This document shows positions 19,402 through 28,843 of a stretch of DNA of 64,000 bases, piece after piece. Source of the DNA: Desulfurobacteriaceae bacterium (GTDB taxonomy: Bacteria; Aquificota; Aquificia; Desulfurobacteriales; Desulfurobacteriaceae); contig JALSNF010000048.1 of NCBI GenBank assembly GCA_026987115.1, forward strand, positions 1 through 64,000, given 5' to 3'. The position numbers were made by a program, and so were the translations under genes. The stretch's first letter is position 1. Every line of letters starts with the position of its first letter. The notes under the pieces were generated by a model, which saw only the letters and a list, made by a program, of their open reading frames with translations, made no database searches and was not told the origin of the DNA.

Positions 19402-19782
19402 ATGAAAAGGATTATGTTTAAGTCAAAAATCCACAGGGCAACCGTAACGGGAGCAGACTTAAACTACGAAGGTAGCATTACGATAGACAGCCAACTCCTA
19501 AAATTGGCAGACATCTTACCCTACGAGAAAGTTGAAATATACAACGTAAGCAACGGCGAGAGGTTCTCAACCTACGTAATTCCCGGAGAAGAAGGAAGCG
19601 GAGAAGTATGCTTAAACGGAGCAGCCGCAAGGAAGGTTCAAAAAGGAGACATAGTAATAATAGTAAGCTACTGTGAGCTTTCAGACGAGGAGATTAAGGA
19701 ATACTCTCCAAAGGTCGTTTTAGTTGACCAAGAAAATAGACCCATAAAAGTAAGCAGAACCTCAGGAGGAATTATGGTATAG
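19402..19782 (+). CDS. panD: Aspartate 1-decarboxylase
   Basis: [23 protein letters not shown] (autocleavage GS), [21 protein letters not shown]. Confidence 0.97.
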   Translation: MKRIMFKSKIHRATVTGADLNYEGSITIDSQLLKLADILPYEKVEIYNVSNGERFSTYVIPGEEGSGEVCLNGAAARKVQKGDIVIIVSYCELSDEEIKEYSPKVVLVDQENRPIKVSRTSGGIMV

Positions 19783-19790
19783 GGAGAGGA

Positions 19791-20888
19791 CTACCTCTCA
19801 ACCTCTCCCTTAATGAACTTCTCTACAAGCTCCTTAGCCTTCCAGTCCGGGTACTGAACGGGAGGGTGCTTCATAGTATAGGCTGAAATGGAGTTAAGAG
19901 TTCCTGCAATGCCCCTATCAAGGGCCAACTTTGCACACCTAATAGCGTCAATTGCAGAACCAGCACTGTTTGGCGAGTCCTCAACAGAGAGCTTAAGCTC
20001 AATGTACATGGGAACATCGCCAAAGAGACGCCCTTCAAGCCTTATGTAGGCAATCTTATTGTCCTTAAGCCAAGGGACGTAGTCGCTGGGGCCTATGTGA
20101 ATATTATCACTCTCTATAGGGTAAGGAATTAAAGACTTAACAGCTTCAGTTTTTGAGATTTTCTTAGTTTTAAGCCTTTTCCTCTCAAGCATGTTCAGGA
20201 AGTCTGTATTACCCCCAAAGTTAAGCTGGTAGGTTCTATCTATAGGAACTCCTCTATCGGCCATTAAGGTAGCCAAAACCCTATGAGTTATAGTAGCACC
20301 TACTTGAGACTTAATGTCATCTCCAACTATTGGAAGGCCGGCCTCTTTAAATTTCTGCGCCCACTCCTTATCTGAAGCTATAAAGACAGGGATACAGTTA
20401 ACAAAGGCACAGCCGGCTTCTAAGGCACACTGAGCGTAGAACCTTGTTGCCTCTTCAGAGCCCACCGGAAGGTAGTTTACAACAACTTCGGCACCGCTCT
20501 CTTTTAGAACCTTAACAACGTCAACAGGCTCCCTATCGGCAGGAACGAACCTCTGGTCTTCCGGATATTCAACCATGTGCTCTGCAAAGCCGTCCATTAT
20601 AGGTCCCATCTGAACTTCAACGCCCATATAGGGGACATTAGGGTAGAAGACTTTTGTACAGTTTGGTTTCTCAAAGATTGCCTGGCTAACGTCCTTTCCT
20701 ACCTTTCTCTTGTCTATGTCAAAAGCAGCAACAACTTCTATGTCCCAAGGTTTATATCCGCCAATATCGTAGTGCATAAGGCCCGATATCTGCTCCTCTT
20801 CCTTATCCTTGTAATAGTAAATTCCCTGAACTAGAGAGCTGGCACAGTTGCCTACCCCAACTATTGCAAGTTTTACCTTTTTTGACAT
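19791..20888 (-). CDS. ino1: Inositol-3-phosphate synthase (Ino1)
   Basis: VGVGNCASSLVQG, VNCIPVFIASD, GDDIKSQVGATITHRVL, NFGGNTDFLNM. Confidence 0.92.
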   Translation of the reverse strand: MSKKVKLAIVGVGNCASSLVQGIYYYKDKEEEQISGLMHYDIGGYKPWDIEVVAAFDIDKRKVGKDVSQAIFEKPNCTKVFYPNVPYMGVEVQMGPIMDGFAEHMVEYPEDQRFVPADREPVDVVKVLKESGAEVVVNYLPVGSEEATRFYAQCALEAGCAFVNCIPVFIASDKEWAQKFKEAGLPIVGDDIKSQVGATITHRVLATLMADRGVPIDRTYQLNFGGNTDFLNMLERKRLKTKKISKTEAVKSLIPYPIESDNIHIGPSDYVPWLKDNKIAYIRLEGRLFGDVPMYIELKLSVEDSPNSAGSAIDAIRCAKLALDRGIAGTLNSISAYTMKHPPVQYPDWKAKELVEKFIKGEVER

Positions 20889-21272
20889 TTAATCTCCTCC
20901 CGCTTCAAACTTGGACAAGTAAAGCTTGAACTCCTCTATTTTACCTGAAAGTTGGTCTAAAAGGCTTCCCATTTCTTTGGCAATCTCCGGGAACTTGTCT
21001 GCAAGGGAGCCAACAACATCTTGAATTAACTTCTCTTTATCCTCGTCGCTTAGGTATGACTTTCCCTTTAAAGCGTCCTCAATGAGGGCCATTTCAAGAA
21101 GCCCCAAAGTCAAAAGTAGCGGGTTTAGGTTCTCAGCTTTAAACCTCTCTTTTAAGAGCTCCATCACCTGTTGGTAGTTGCTGTCTGGCCTACACTTGCC
21201 AATTTCCAAGTTTATCCACAAATCTAAAGCCCTACAGGCTAAAGCTTTTACTGCCCTATCGTCTATCTCCAT
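20889..21272 (-). CDS. Hypothetical protein, helical, no recognised domain
   Basis: 127 aa ORF, tight spacing within a minus-strand gene string. Confidence 0.6.
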   Translation of the reverse strand: MEIDDRAVKALACRALDLWINLEIGKCRPDSNYQQVMELLKERFKAENLNPLLLTLGLLEMALIEDALKGKSYLSDEDKEKLIQDVVGSLADKFPEIAKEMGSLLDQLSGKIEEFKLYLSKFEAGGD

Positions 21273-21274
21273 AC

Positions 21275-21973
21275 TTACCTCTCAAGCTCCATAAGCTTAA
21301 CTTTCGCAATTCCAGCTTCCGGAGTTCCCGGATACTTGTTGATAACTTCTTTAAGGAGCTCCCTTGCCTTTTGATAATCTCCCATTCCCCTATAGGAAAG
21401 GGCAAGTTTCAGCATAGCTGCCGGTACCTTGTTCCCGTTTGGGTACTTGTCTATAACCTCCTTGAAGTACTTAGCCGCAGTTTTGTAATCGTTGTGAGAG
21501 TAGTAAATTTCCCCAATCCAGTAGAGGGCATTGTCTGCAAGGTCACTGTCTGGATACTGGTTTACGAGTTCTTCAAAGAGCTCTTCCGCCTTGTCAAACT
21601 CTCCAGACTCCATTGCGTCAAAAGCCTTTTTGTAGAGGTCTTTAGGGCCAACTTGTAAGGTCTCTTGAGTGCTTTCCTGCTGGGACTGGGATGAGGGTGA
21701 GGAGGTAGAAACTGTAATCTGGGCAAGGGTTTTCTTTATACCTTCAAGCTCTTTTTGAAGGTTATAGATAGTCTGCTCGTTGGCAGCTGTCCTGTCTTCC
21801 AGTTTTGCAACTCTCTCTTCAAGGGAAGAGAGTTTCTTCGCGTTTGAATCTGTTTTAACAGAGAGCTCTTGAACCTTTGCTTTAACTTGGTTAATGTCAG
21901 TTTTAAGCTGAACAGACTGCTGAGCACAACTAAAAGCAAAAAGTGAAACTGGAATAAGTAAAGCCCTTTTCAT
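21275..21973 (-). CDS. Tol-Pal accessory protein CpoB/YbgF-like (coiled coil + TPR)
   Basis: Signal peptide, coiled coil, TPR repeats LYKKAFDAMESGEFDKAEELFEELVNQYPDS. Confidence 0.8.
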   Translation of the reverse strand: MKRALLIPVSLFAFSCAQQSVQLKTDINQVKAKVQELSVKTDSNAKKLSSLEERVAKLEDRTAANEQTIYNLQKELEGIKKTLAQITVSTSSPSSQSQQESTQETLQVGPKDLYKKAFDAMESGEFDKAEELFEELVNQYPDSDLADNALYWIGEIYYSHNDYKTAAKYFKEVIDKYPNGNKVPAAMLKLALSYRGMGDYQKARELLKEVINKYPGTPEAGIAKVKLMELER

Positions 21974-23046
21974 GTCTCCTCTCCGAAATTAAGGTTTCTC
22001 CTTTCTAACTCTTCTTCACACTCTCTAACCAGCTCTTCAATTAGCTCTTTAACAGAATACATCCTGTTAACTTTTCCAACGTTGCTACCTGAAAAGACGA
22101 GCCCCCTTTCAACGTCCCCAGCAGCAGAGCGAAGGAGGACTTCAGCAATACAGTAAATAGAGTCCTCTCCTTCACAGGTCTTTAAACAGTTAAAAGGACA
22201 CTTATGGGGAATCTTACCTTCTCTTTCTAACCTTTCGGTAAAGGGATTTCTCACTGCGTGGGCGGGCATACCTACAGGGCTTTTTATGTAAATTGAGTCT
22301 TCAGGTTTTGCCTTAATTATAAAGTCTTTAAAGTTCTGGTGAGCATCACACTCGTAAGTGGCTATAAAGCGGGTAGCTATCTGAACTCCCTTAGCTCCCA
22401 TCTCAAAAGCTCTCGCCATATCCTTGCCGTCAAAAATTCCCCCTGCAGCAATAACCGGTATGTTAACAGACTCAACTATGCTCGGAAGGACATCCCACAA
22501 GCTCTCCATAGTTCCCAAGTGCCCTCCAGCATCGCCGCTCTCAACTATAACTGCCGAAGCCCCCAGCCTCTCAGAGAGTTTAGCTCCTTTAGGAGTAGCA
22601 ACTATCTCAACAAGGGGAACGTCAAAGGTATTACATATCTTAAACACGTCTTTACCAAAACCTGCTCCCTGTATTATGAGGTCTGCCCCCGCATCTATTG
22701 CAGTCATTAAGAGCTCGTAAAAGTGAGTTAGGGCATACATTATGTTCACGCCTATAATCCCGCTTGGGGAGAGCTCTTTAGCCTTTTTTATCTCAAGGGC
22801 AAGCTCCTCTGCATAGTGGTAAGGTTTTAAACCTACCTCTTTAACAGGTATTCCTTTACAGGTTTCCTTCATAGGTTTTGAGCGGTCTTTCTGGTGAAGG
22901 AGAACTGCAGATATTACGCCGATACCGCCAGCATTTGCAACGGCAGCAGCAAGTCTGTGAAGAGAGATTTTCGCTCCCATACCTCCTTGAATTATGGGAT
23001 ATTTGGGCTTTAAGTTTTTAATTTTTAAAACCGGAAGTCTACTCAT
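21970..23046 (-). CDS. NAD(P)H-dependent flavin oxidoreductase (nitronate monooxygenase/FabK-like)
   Basis: YPIIQGGMGAKISLHRLAAAVANAGGIGVIS; PVIAAGGIFDGKDMARAFEMGAKGVQIATRF. Confidence 0.88.
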   Translation of the reverse strand: MSRLPVLKIKNLKPKYPIIQGGMGAKISLHRLAAAVANAGGIGVISAVLLHQKDRSKPMKETCKGIPVKEVGLKPYHYAEELALEIKKAKELSPSGIIGVNIMYALTHFYELLMTAIDAGADLIIQGAGFGKDVFKICNTFDVPLVEIVATPKGAKLSERLGASAVIVESGDAGGHLGTMESLWDVLPSIVESVNIPVIAAGGIFDGKDMARAFEMGAKGVQIATRFIATYECDAHQNFKDFIIKAKPEDSIYIKSPVGMPAHAVRNPFTERLEREGKIPHKCPFNCLKTCEGEDSIYCIAEVLLRSAAGDVERGLVFSGSNVGKVNRMYSVKELIEELVRECEEELERRNLNFGEET

Positions 23047-23540
23047 TTAAGCTCCTTTAAAACCTCCTGTATGATTTCTTGCTCCTCTGAGGATAGAATT
23101 TTAAACCCTTTTTCCTTTAAAAGTGCAGCGGCAACTCCCATCCCTTCTTTTAAGTTATCACTACTAAAGTCGTATATCCTGTTAACCCCGCAGGAGGGAC
23201 TCTTTTCCTTTAAAATACAGGCAATCAGGTTCTCTTTAAGACACTCAGCAGCCTTTAAGGTCTCATAGGCTCCCTTTAAGAAGTTTTCGGTAAAGTCAAG
23301 GGAGCTCCCGTCAACCGTTAAAACCTTCCCTTCTCCCCTTATAACGCTAAGGCCGTCCTTCCCTTTTATTTTAGCAGGAGGTCTTGGAGTAGGAAGACCT
23401 CCCAGTTGCTCCGGGCACAAAGGAACGACAAAACCTTCACAAAAGGCCTTTTTTAACTCCTCGTTAAGGTTGTTTCCCCCGTTATACTTACAGTTGAAAC
23501 CCACTAAACAGGCACTAACTAGTAAAACTTTCTTACCCAT
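23043..23540 (-). CDS. DUF523 family protein
   Basis: VSACLVGFNCKYNGGNN, CPEQLGGLPTPR, LKEKSPSCGV. Confidence 0.85.
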   Translation of the reverse strand: MGKKVLLVSACLVGFNCKYNGGNNLNEELKKAFCEGFVVPLCPEQLGGLPTPRPPAKIKGKDGLSVIRGEGKVLTVDGSSLDFTENFLKGAYETLKAAECLKENLIACILKEKSPSCGVNRIYDFSSDNLKEGMGVAAALLKEKGFKILSSEEQEIIQEVLKELK

Positions 23541-24732
23541 CTTTAACCACCACTAAGAACTTTGGAGATTTGGATACCTCCTCTGCAACTTTAGTAAGCT
23601 CACTTACGCTAACTGCCATAACCTCGTCAACGAAAACTTTATCGTAGGGAGCTCCTTTACCCATAAGCTCCCAAAAACCGTAATACCAAGCCCTCTTAGA
23701 CCTAAGCTCGTGGTCTAGAAGGTAAGTCCCTCGGAGATATTCTTTAGCTCTCTTTATTCTCTCTTGAGTTATGAAGGTAGGGAGCTCTACAAACAGGTTA
23801 AACAGGTCTTCTCTTACTGCCCTTTCCTTTTCTGGGGAAGTCTCTATGTAAGCCATTAACCTACTCTCGTTAAGGTAAGTGGAGTAAACAGAGCCCGTTG
23901 AATAGGCGTATCCCCTCTTTTCCCTCATCTCTTGGAAAAGTAGAGAGCCTATCCCTTCCCCCAAAAGGGTATTAAGGAGCTTGTAAGCTGGGAAAGAGGG
24001 ACTTTTCACAGAGGGAGCTCTAACGGCAAGGAGAAGGGAAACCTGAGAAGAACCTTTCCTTTTAACTACCTTCTCCCCTTCTTTAAAGGGAGATTCAAAC
24101 TCTAAAGGCTTAACCTCCTTAAGCTCAAGAGAGTTCAGCCAGGAGAGGAAACCTTCAAGCCCTTTAAGGTCTCCACAAAGAGAGAGAACCGTTCCTTTTG
24201 GGAAAAAGTTTGAAGAATACCAGTTTAAAGACTCTTCCAGAGTAATAGAAGATAAAGAGTCAACCGTTCCGTAAGGGGCTTTAGAGTAAGGCTTCCCTTT
24301 ATAAGTCTCCCTCATAACTGTCTCACAGGCCAAAAGGAAAGGACTCTCCTTCCTTGAGCGGACAGAGGCCTTTAAAGAGTCCTTCTCCACTTTAAAGTTC
24401 TCCTCCTTAAAGAGGGGAAACTCAATAACTTCCCTTAAAAGGTCAAAGTACTCCCTTGAGTAGTCTGAAATCAACTGAAAGCCAAGGAGCGAAAAGTCAG
24501 GGGAAACCTCCGTTCCAAAGGGAGAGCCCAATCTCTCTAAGAGAGCCGAAAACTCCTCCTCACATCGCCTTAAAGAGCCCTTAAAGGCCGTTTTTAAAGT
24601 TAGCAAAGTAATTCCCTCTTTCTCGTCAAAAGAGCTCCCAAAAGGGAAAAAGAAAGAGCCGGCCACTATAGGGAACCCCTTTTCTTCTTTAAGAAGGACC
24701 TTTAAACCGTTGTCCAAAACAAAAGCTTCCAT
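23533..24732 (-). CDS. M16-family peptidase homologue lacking the HxxEH zinc motif
   Basis: DNGLKVLLKEEKGFPIVAG...; REKRGYAYSTGSVYSTY; GITLLTLKTAFKGS replaces GxxHFLEHMxFKGT. Confidence 0.8.
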   Translation of the reverse strand: MEAFVLDNGLKVLLKEEKGFPIVAGSFFFPFGSSFDEKEGITLLTLKTAFKGSLRRCEEEFSALLERLGSPFGTEVSPDFSLLGFQLISDYSREYFDLLREVIEFPLFKEENFKVEKDSLKASVRSRKESPFLLACETVMRETYKGKPYSKAPYGTVDSLSSITLEESLNWYSSNFFPKGTVLSLCGDLKGLEGFLSWLNSLELKEVKPLEFESPFKEGEKVVKRKGSSQVSLLLAVRAPSVKSPSFPAYKLLNTLLGEGIGSLLFQEMREKRGYAYSTGSVYSTYLNESRLMAYIETSPEKERAVREDLFNLFVELPTFITQERIKRAKEYLRGTYLLDHELRSKRAWYYGFWELMGKGAPYDKVFVDEVMAVSVSELTKVAEEVSKSPKFLVVVKDG

Positions 24733-25380
24733 TTAGAAATCCTCTAAGGCTGGAACTACAGGCAAAGTTGAATAATCGGCCCCTTTAACAAAAACCCTTC
24801 TTCCCTTAACTTCAACTCTACCGTCAACGAACCACTTTACGGCCTGAGGGTAAATCCTGTGCTCCCAAGAAAGAAGTTTCAAAGACAAACTTTCCGGCGT
24901 GTCATCTGGAGAGACAGGAACGGCACACTGAATAACAATAGGGCCACTATCAACTCCTTTATCTACCAAGTGAACGGTGGCCCCAGAAATTTTAACGCCG
25001 TAGGTTATAGCCTGCCAGTGTGGCTTTAATCCCGGGAAAGAGGGAAGGAGGGCAGGGTGAATGTTAAGAATTCTATTTGGAAAAGCGTCAACAAAGGGCT
25101 CACTTAAGAGTTTCCTATAACCTGCAAGGCACACCAGCTCTACCTTAAGGTGTTTTAGTATTGAAACCACTTTTAGGTCATAGGCTTCCCTACTTGGAAA
25201 GGAGTAAGGGTCAACAAAGACCCAGTTAACCCCTAACCTCTCTGCCCTTTCAATTGCACCTATTCCTTTCCTATCAACTATTAAAACCGCAAGTTCTGCC
25301 TCTATTTTGCCTTCCTTAACCCCTTTGGCTATGGCCTCAAAGTTGGTTCCCCTTCCAGAAGCAAGAACGGCTATTCTCAT
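24733..25380 (-). CDS. purN: Phosphoribosylglycinamide formyltransferase
   Basis: VLASGRGTNFEAI, ILNIHPALLPSFPG, GATVHLVDKGVDSGPIV. Confidence 0.96.
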   Translation of the reverse strand: MRIAVLASGRGTNFEAIAKGVKEGKIEAELAVLIVDRKGIGAIERAERLGVNWVFVDPYSFPSREAYDLKVVSILKHLKVELVCLAGYRKLLSEPFVDAFPNRILNIHPALLPSFPGLKPHWQAITYGVKISGATVHLVDKGVDSGPIVIQCAVPVSPDDTPESLSLKLLSWEHRIYPQAVKWFVDGRVEVKGRRVFVKGADYSTLPVVPALEDF

Positions 25381-26414
25381 TTAATAACTACCCTTTTCTT
25401 TCCCTTCTTTACCCTTCCAATCTGGTAAACCCTCTCTCCAGAATCAGAAAGGACTTTAACGGCTTCTGAAACCTCCTCTTGACCAACTATAACGGCGTAG
25501 CCTATTCCCATGTTAAAGGTCTTAAACATCTCTTCTTCAGGTATGTTCCCTTTTTCCTTTATAAACTTAAATACATCCGGAACTTCCCAACTCCCTTTAT
25601 GAACTTCAGCTTCTAAACCGTCAGGTAAAACCCTAACAAGGTTGCCGGGAATGCCTCCTCCGGTAATGTGAGCCATCGCTTTAACTTTTACACTTTCAAG
25701 GAGCCTTTGAACGCTCTTTACATATATTCTGGTAGGTTCCAAAAGGAGCTCATAGACTCTTTTTTCTCCCAGTTCTTTAATCTTATCGTCAATTTTATAG
25801 CCTAAAACCTCAAAAAACAGCTTTCTAACTAAAGAGTAGCCGTTGCTGTGAATGCCACTTGAGGAAAGTCCCAATATTACATCACCCTCTCTAACTTCGC
25901 TCCCGGTGATGTAATTTTCCCTTTCAACTATACCTACAACGAAGCCTGCAAGGTCGTACTCCCCTTCAGGGTAAAAGTCGGGCATCTCGGCAGTTTCTCC
26001 CCCTATTAAAGAGCAGCCGGCAATCTCGCATCCTTTGGCTATTCCCTTAACGACATCTGCGGCAACGGAAACTGAAAGCTTACCGGTAGCAAAGTAGTCA
26101 AGGAAGAAAAGGGGTTTTGCTCCTACAGTTAAGATATCGTTTACGCACATGGCAACAAGGTCTATGCCTACAGTATCGTGAATGTTGGCCATTTGAGCTA
26201 CTTTAAGTTTAGTCCCCACCCCGTCGGTGCCGGAAACGAGAACAGGCTCAGAGTACCCCTTGGGTAGAAGGTAGCCTGCTCCGAAACCGCCAATTCCCCC
26301 AAGGACATTAGGAGTAAAAGTCCTCTTTGCAAAAGGCTTTATCAGGTCAACTAGCCTTTCTCCAGCTTCTATGTCAACTCCAGCATCTTTATAGGTTAGT
26401 CTCTTCTTTTCCAT
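25377..26414 (-). CDS. purM: Phosphoribosylformylglycinamidine cyclo-ligase
   Basis: TYKDAGVDIEAG, LVSGTDGVGTKLKVA, GGETAEMPDFY. Confidence 0.97.
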   Translation of the reverse strand: MEKKRLTYKDAGVDIEAGERLVDLIKPFAKRTFTPNVLGGIGGFGAGYLLPKGYSEPVLVSGTDGVGTKLKVAQMANIHDTVGIDLVAMCVNDILTVGAKPLFFLDYFATGKLSVSVAADVVKGIAKGCEIAGCSLIGGETAEMPDFYPEGEYDLAGFVVGIVERENYITGSEVREGDVILGLSSSGIHSNGYSLVRKLFFEVLGYKIDDKIKELGEKRVYELLLEPTRIYVKSVQRLLESVKVKAMAHITGGGIPGNLVRVLPDGLEAEVHKGSWEVPDVFKFIKEKGNIPEEEMFKTFNMGIGYAVIVGQEEVSEAVKVLSDSGERVYQIGRVKKGKKRVVIK

Positions 26415-27372
26415 AGTCTATTTCTCCATCAAAGAATATTGGAACTTCAAAGGCAAAGTGGCGCTTAGTCCACCCTTTTTGTCCCCCAAGTTGTCTCTCT
26501 ATAAATTCCTCAAAGCCCTTTACTCTTGAGTCTAAGGCGTCGGCATACGCAAGGGCTACGGCTTCTAAGGTTTTAGGCATTTTAGGGGAACCGTGCTCGT
26601 ATTTACCGTGATGGGATAGGATGCAGTGGAGAAGTTTCGTCTTTAGGTCTTTTGGGAAGCTTTCTATCTCGGCTATCTTAAAAGAGACCATTTCACAGCT
26701 CATGTAGAGGTGTCCAAGGAGAAGGCCTTCGTTGGTCCTCTCTATTGATATACCTACTGAATACTCGTGAACTTTACCTACATCGTGGAGAATTGCAGCA
26801 GATATTAGAAGGTCCCTGTCTATACTTTTAAACCTCTTTGCCACTGTTTCGCATATTTCAACAACTGCCAAGGTATGTTCTAAAAGGCCTCCGATGCAGG
26901 AGTGGTGAATGGTCTTACCTCCGGGAGCTCTCAAAAAGAGCTCTACAAACTCGTCGTCGTAGAAGAACTTCTCAAGGAGCTCCTTTAAGTAAGGGTTTTC
27001 TATAGAGTCAATTTTTAAAAGGAGCTCCTCAAACTGCTCTTGTAGAGGGTACCTGGTTTCACATATAAACTTTGAAGGGTCGTACTCCCCTTCTTTAGCC
27101 TTCCTTACCTCCTTAAGTTTTGGCTGAAAGTTCCCTTGAAACTCTTCAACAGTTCCAGAAACGAAGACCACATCGCCCTTTTGAAACTGGGTAAGGTCTG
27201 CATCTTTGGGAGGCTTCCACCAAAGGGCGTTGAAGGTTCCCGTTTTGTCTGAAAGCACGAGCTTTAAAAAGGGCTCTCCCGTTCTGTGTTTCTTTATTTC
27301 AACATACTCTACAACGTAATAGCCAGAGAACTGGGAACCTACGGGAAGTTTTAAGAGCTCCCTTACAAGCAA
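26389..27372 (-). CDS. OB-fold + HD domain protein (YhaM-like 3'-5' exoribonuclease)
   Basis: N-terminal OB fold; HD domain AAILHDVGKVHEYS, HHGKYEHGSPKMPKTLEAVALAYADALDSR; TTG start. Confidence 0.82.
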   Translation of the reverse strand: MLVRELLKLPVGSQFSGYYVVEYVEIKKHRTGEPFLKLVLSDKTGTFNALWWKPPKDADLTQFQKGDVVFVSGTVEEFQGNFQPKLKEVRKAKEGEYDPSKFICETRYPLQEQFEELLLKIDSIENPYLKELLEKFFYDDEFVELFLRAPGGKTIHHSCIGGLLEHTLAVVEICETVAKRFKSIDRDLLISAAILHDVGKVHEYSVGISIERTNEGLLLGHLYMSCEMVSFKIAEIESFPKDLKTKLLHCILSHHGKYEHGSPKMPKTLEAVALAYADALDSRVKGFEEFIERQLGGQKGWTKRHFAFEVPIFFDGEIDYGKEETNL

Positions 27373-27420
27373 AACTCTCTCCTTAAAGTTTCTGCAAATT
27401 ATATAGGAAAGCCAGGCAGG

Positions 27421-28833
27421 CTAAAAGCCTAACCTGGAAATGTAAAGAGCAGACGCGTTAAGGACAGGATTTACCCACACTCCAAGGACTATCAAGATAA
27501 CTGCCATAACTGCAAGGGGAACCACAGCCCAAACTTTATTTGCACTGTTAACAGGCTTCTCTATAGTAGGCTCTTCAAGATACATCTGTTTAGCTATCCA
27601 GATGTAATAAGCAACCGAAAAGGCACTGTTTAAAAGCCCAACAAGTGCAAGCCAAGTCATTCCGGCCTTAACTGCAGCTGTAAAGACAAATACTTTGCTT
27701 ATAAAGCCTGCCATTGGCGGAACTCCTGCAAGGGAAAAGAGGAAGATAAGGAAGAGAGCTCCCAAAACAGGCTCCCTTTTACCAAGTCCCTTGTAGTCGT
27801 CCATAGTGCGAGCACCCCAAATGTAAAGGAGAACCGCAAAGGAAAGAAAAGCCGCAGTTTTCATAAAGACGTAGGCAACCGAGTGGTATAGGATACCTGT
27901 TATGCTCATGGGAACAGAAAGAGAAGCAAAAGCCACGAGCGTATAACCAGCATGTGCAACAGAAGAGTAAGCCAGTATCCTTGAAACCCTCCTTTGAGCA
28001 AGGGCTAAAAGGTTCCCAAGGGTCATAGTAATGGCGGCAATTAGGGCAAAGATTAAGCTTAGGTGTTCAGATATAACAGGTAAAGCCTCAAAGACCACTC
28101 TCATTAAAGCTATAAAAGCTGCGCTTTTTGAAATTCCAGTTAAAAGTGCTGCAACTCCCGGGCAGGTTCCATCGTAAACATCAGGTCCCCAGAAGTGAAA
28201 GGGGAAAGCAGTTATCTTAAAGCCAAAGCCTGCAAGTATAAAAAGTGCAGCCAGAGCAACCAAGGGGTCTTTAAAGAGATTGGAGGCTAAAGCTTTAAAT
28301 GTAAAATCCCCGGTCATGCCGTAAAGTATAGAAACTCCAAAGAGGATAAAACCTACCGCCAGAGCTCCGTTAAAAAAGTACTTAACTCCAGCCTCAAAGG
28401 ACTCCTCATTAAAGGCAAAGAGGACCATTAGGTAGGTAGGCATAGTCATAAGCTCCATTGCAATTACGAGAGAGATAAAGTTCTTGGAGCACAAAAGGAG
28501 GAGAGCTCCGGCAGTTGAAACCATAACCGAAGCTATAAGCTCATTAACAAACTTGTCCCTTTTAGTTATCCAGTAAACAACAAGAGCCAACATCCAAGAG
28601 GAAACAAGAATCAAAATCCCCAAGAGCCTAGAAACCTCGTCGGTAGTAAAAAAACCGTTTAAAAGGCTTCTTCCAGTGTCAGAGATGAGCAGAAGGAAAA
28701 GGGCAACCAAGTAGCCAAAGGTAGATATAACTCCCCCTAAAACGGAGGATATCCTAAAAAGCCTGTTAATGACAGGTAAGAGAGCTCCCGTTAAGGCCAA
28801 AAGCATAACTGCCGTTAAGTAGTTAACGTTCAC
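27421..28833 (-). CDS. nuoN: NADH-quinone oxidoreductase subunit N
   Basis: Antiporter-like subunit; gene order; FHFWGPDVYDGTCPG. Confidence 0.93.
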   Translation of the reverse strand: MNVNYLTAVMLLALTGALLPVINRLFRISSVLGGVISTFGYLVALFLLLISDTGRSLLNGFFTTDEVSRLLGILILVSSWMLALVVYWITKRDKFVNELIASVMVSTAGALLLLCSKNFISLVIAMELMTMPTYLMVLFAFNEESFEAGVKYFFNGALAVGFILFGVSILYGMTGDFTFKALASNLFKDPLVALAALFILAGFGFKITAFPFHFWGPDVYDGTCPGVAALLTGISKSAAFIALMRVVFEALPVISEHLSLIFALIAAITMTLGNLLALAQRRVSRILAYSSVAHAGYTLVAFASLSVPMSITGILYHSVAYVFMKTAAFLSFAVLLYIWGARTMDDYKGLGKREPVLGALFLIFLFSLAGVPPMAGFISKVFVFTAAVKAGMTWLALVGLLNSAFSVAYYIWIAKQMYLEEPTIEKPVNSANKVWAVVPLAVMAVILIVLGVWVNPVLNASALYISRLGF

Positions 28834-28843
28834 CGGCTACCCC

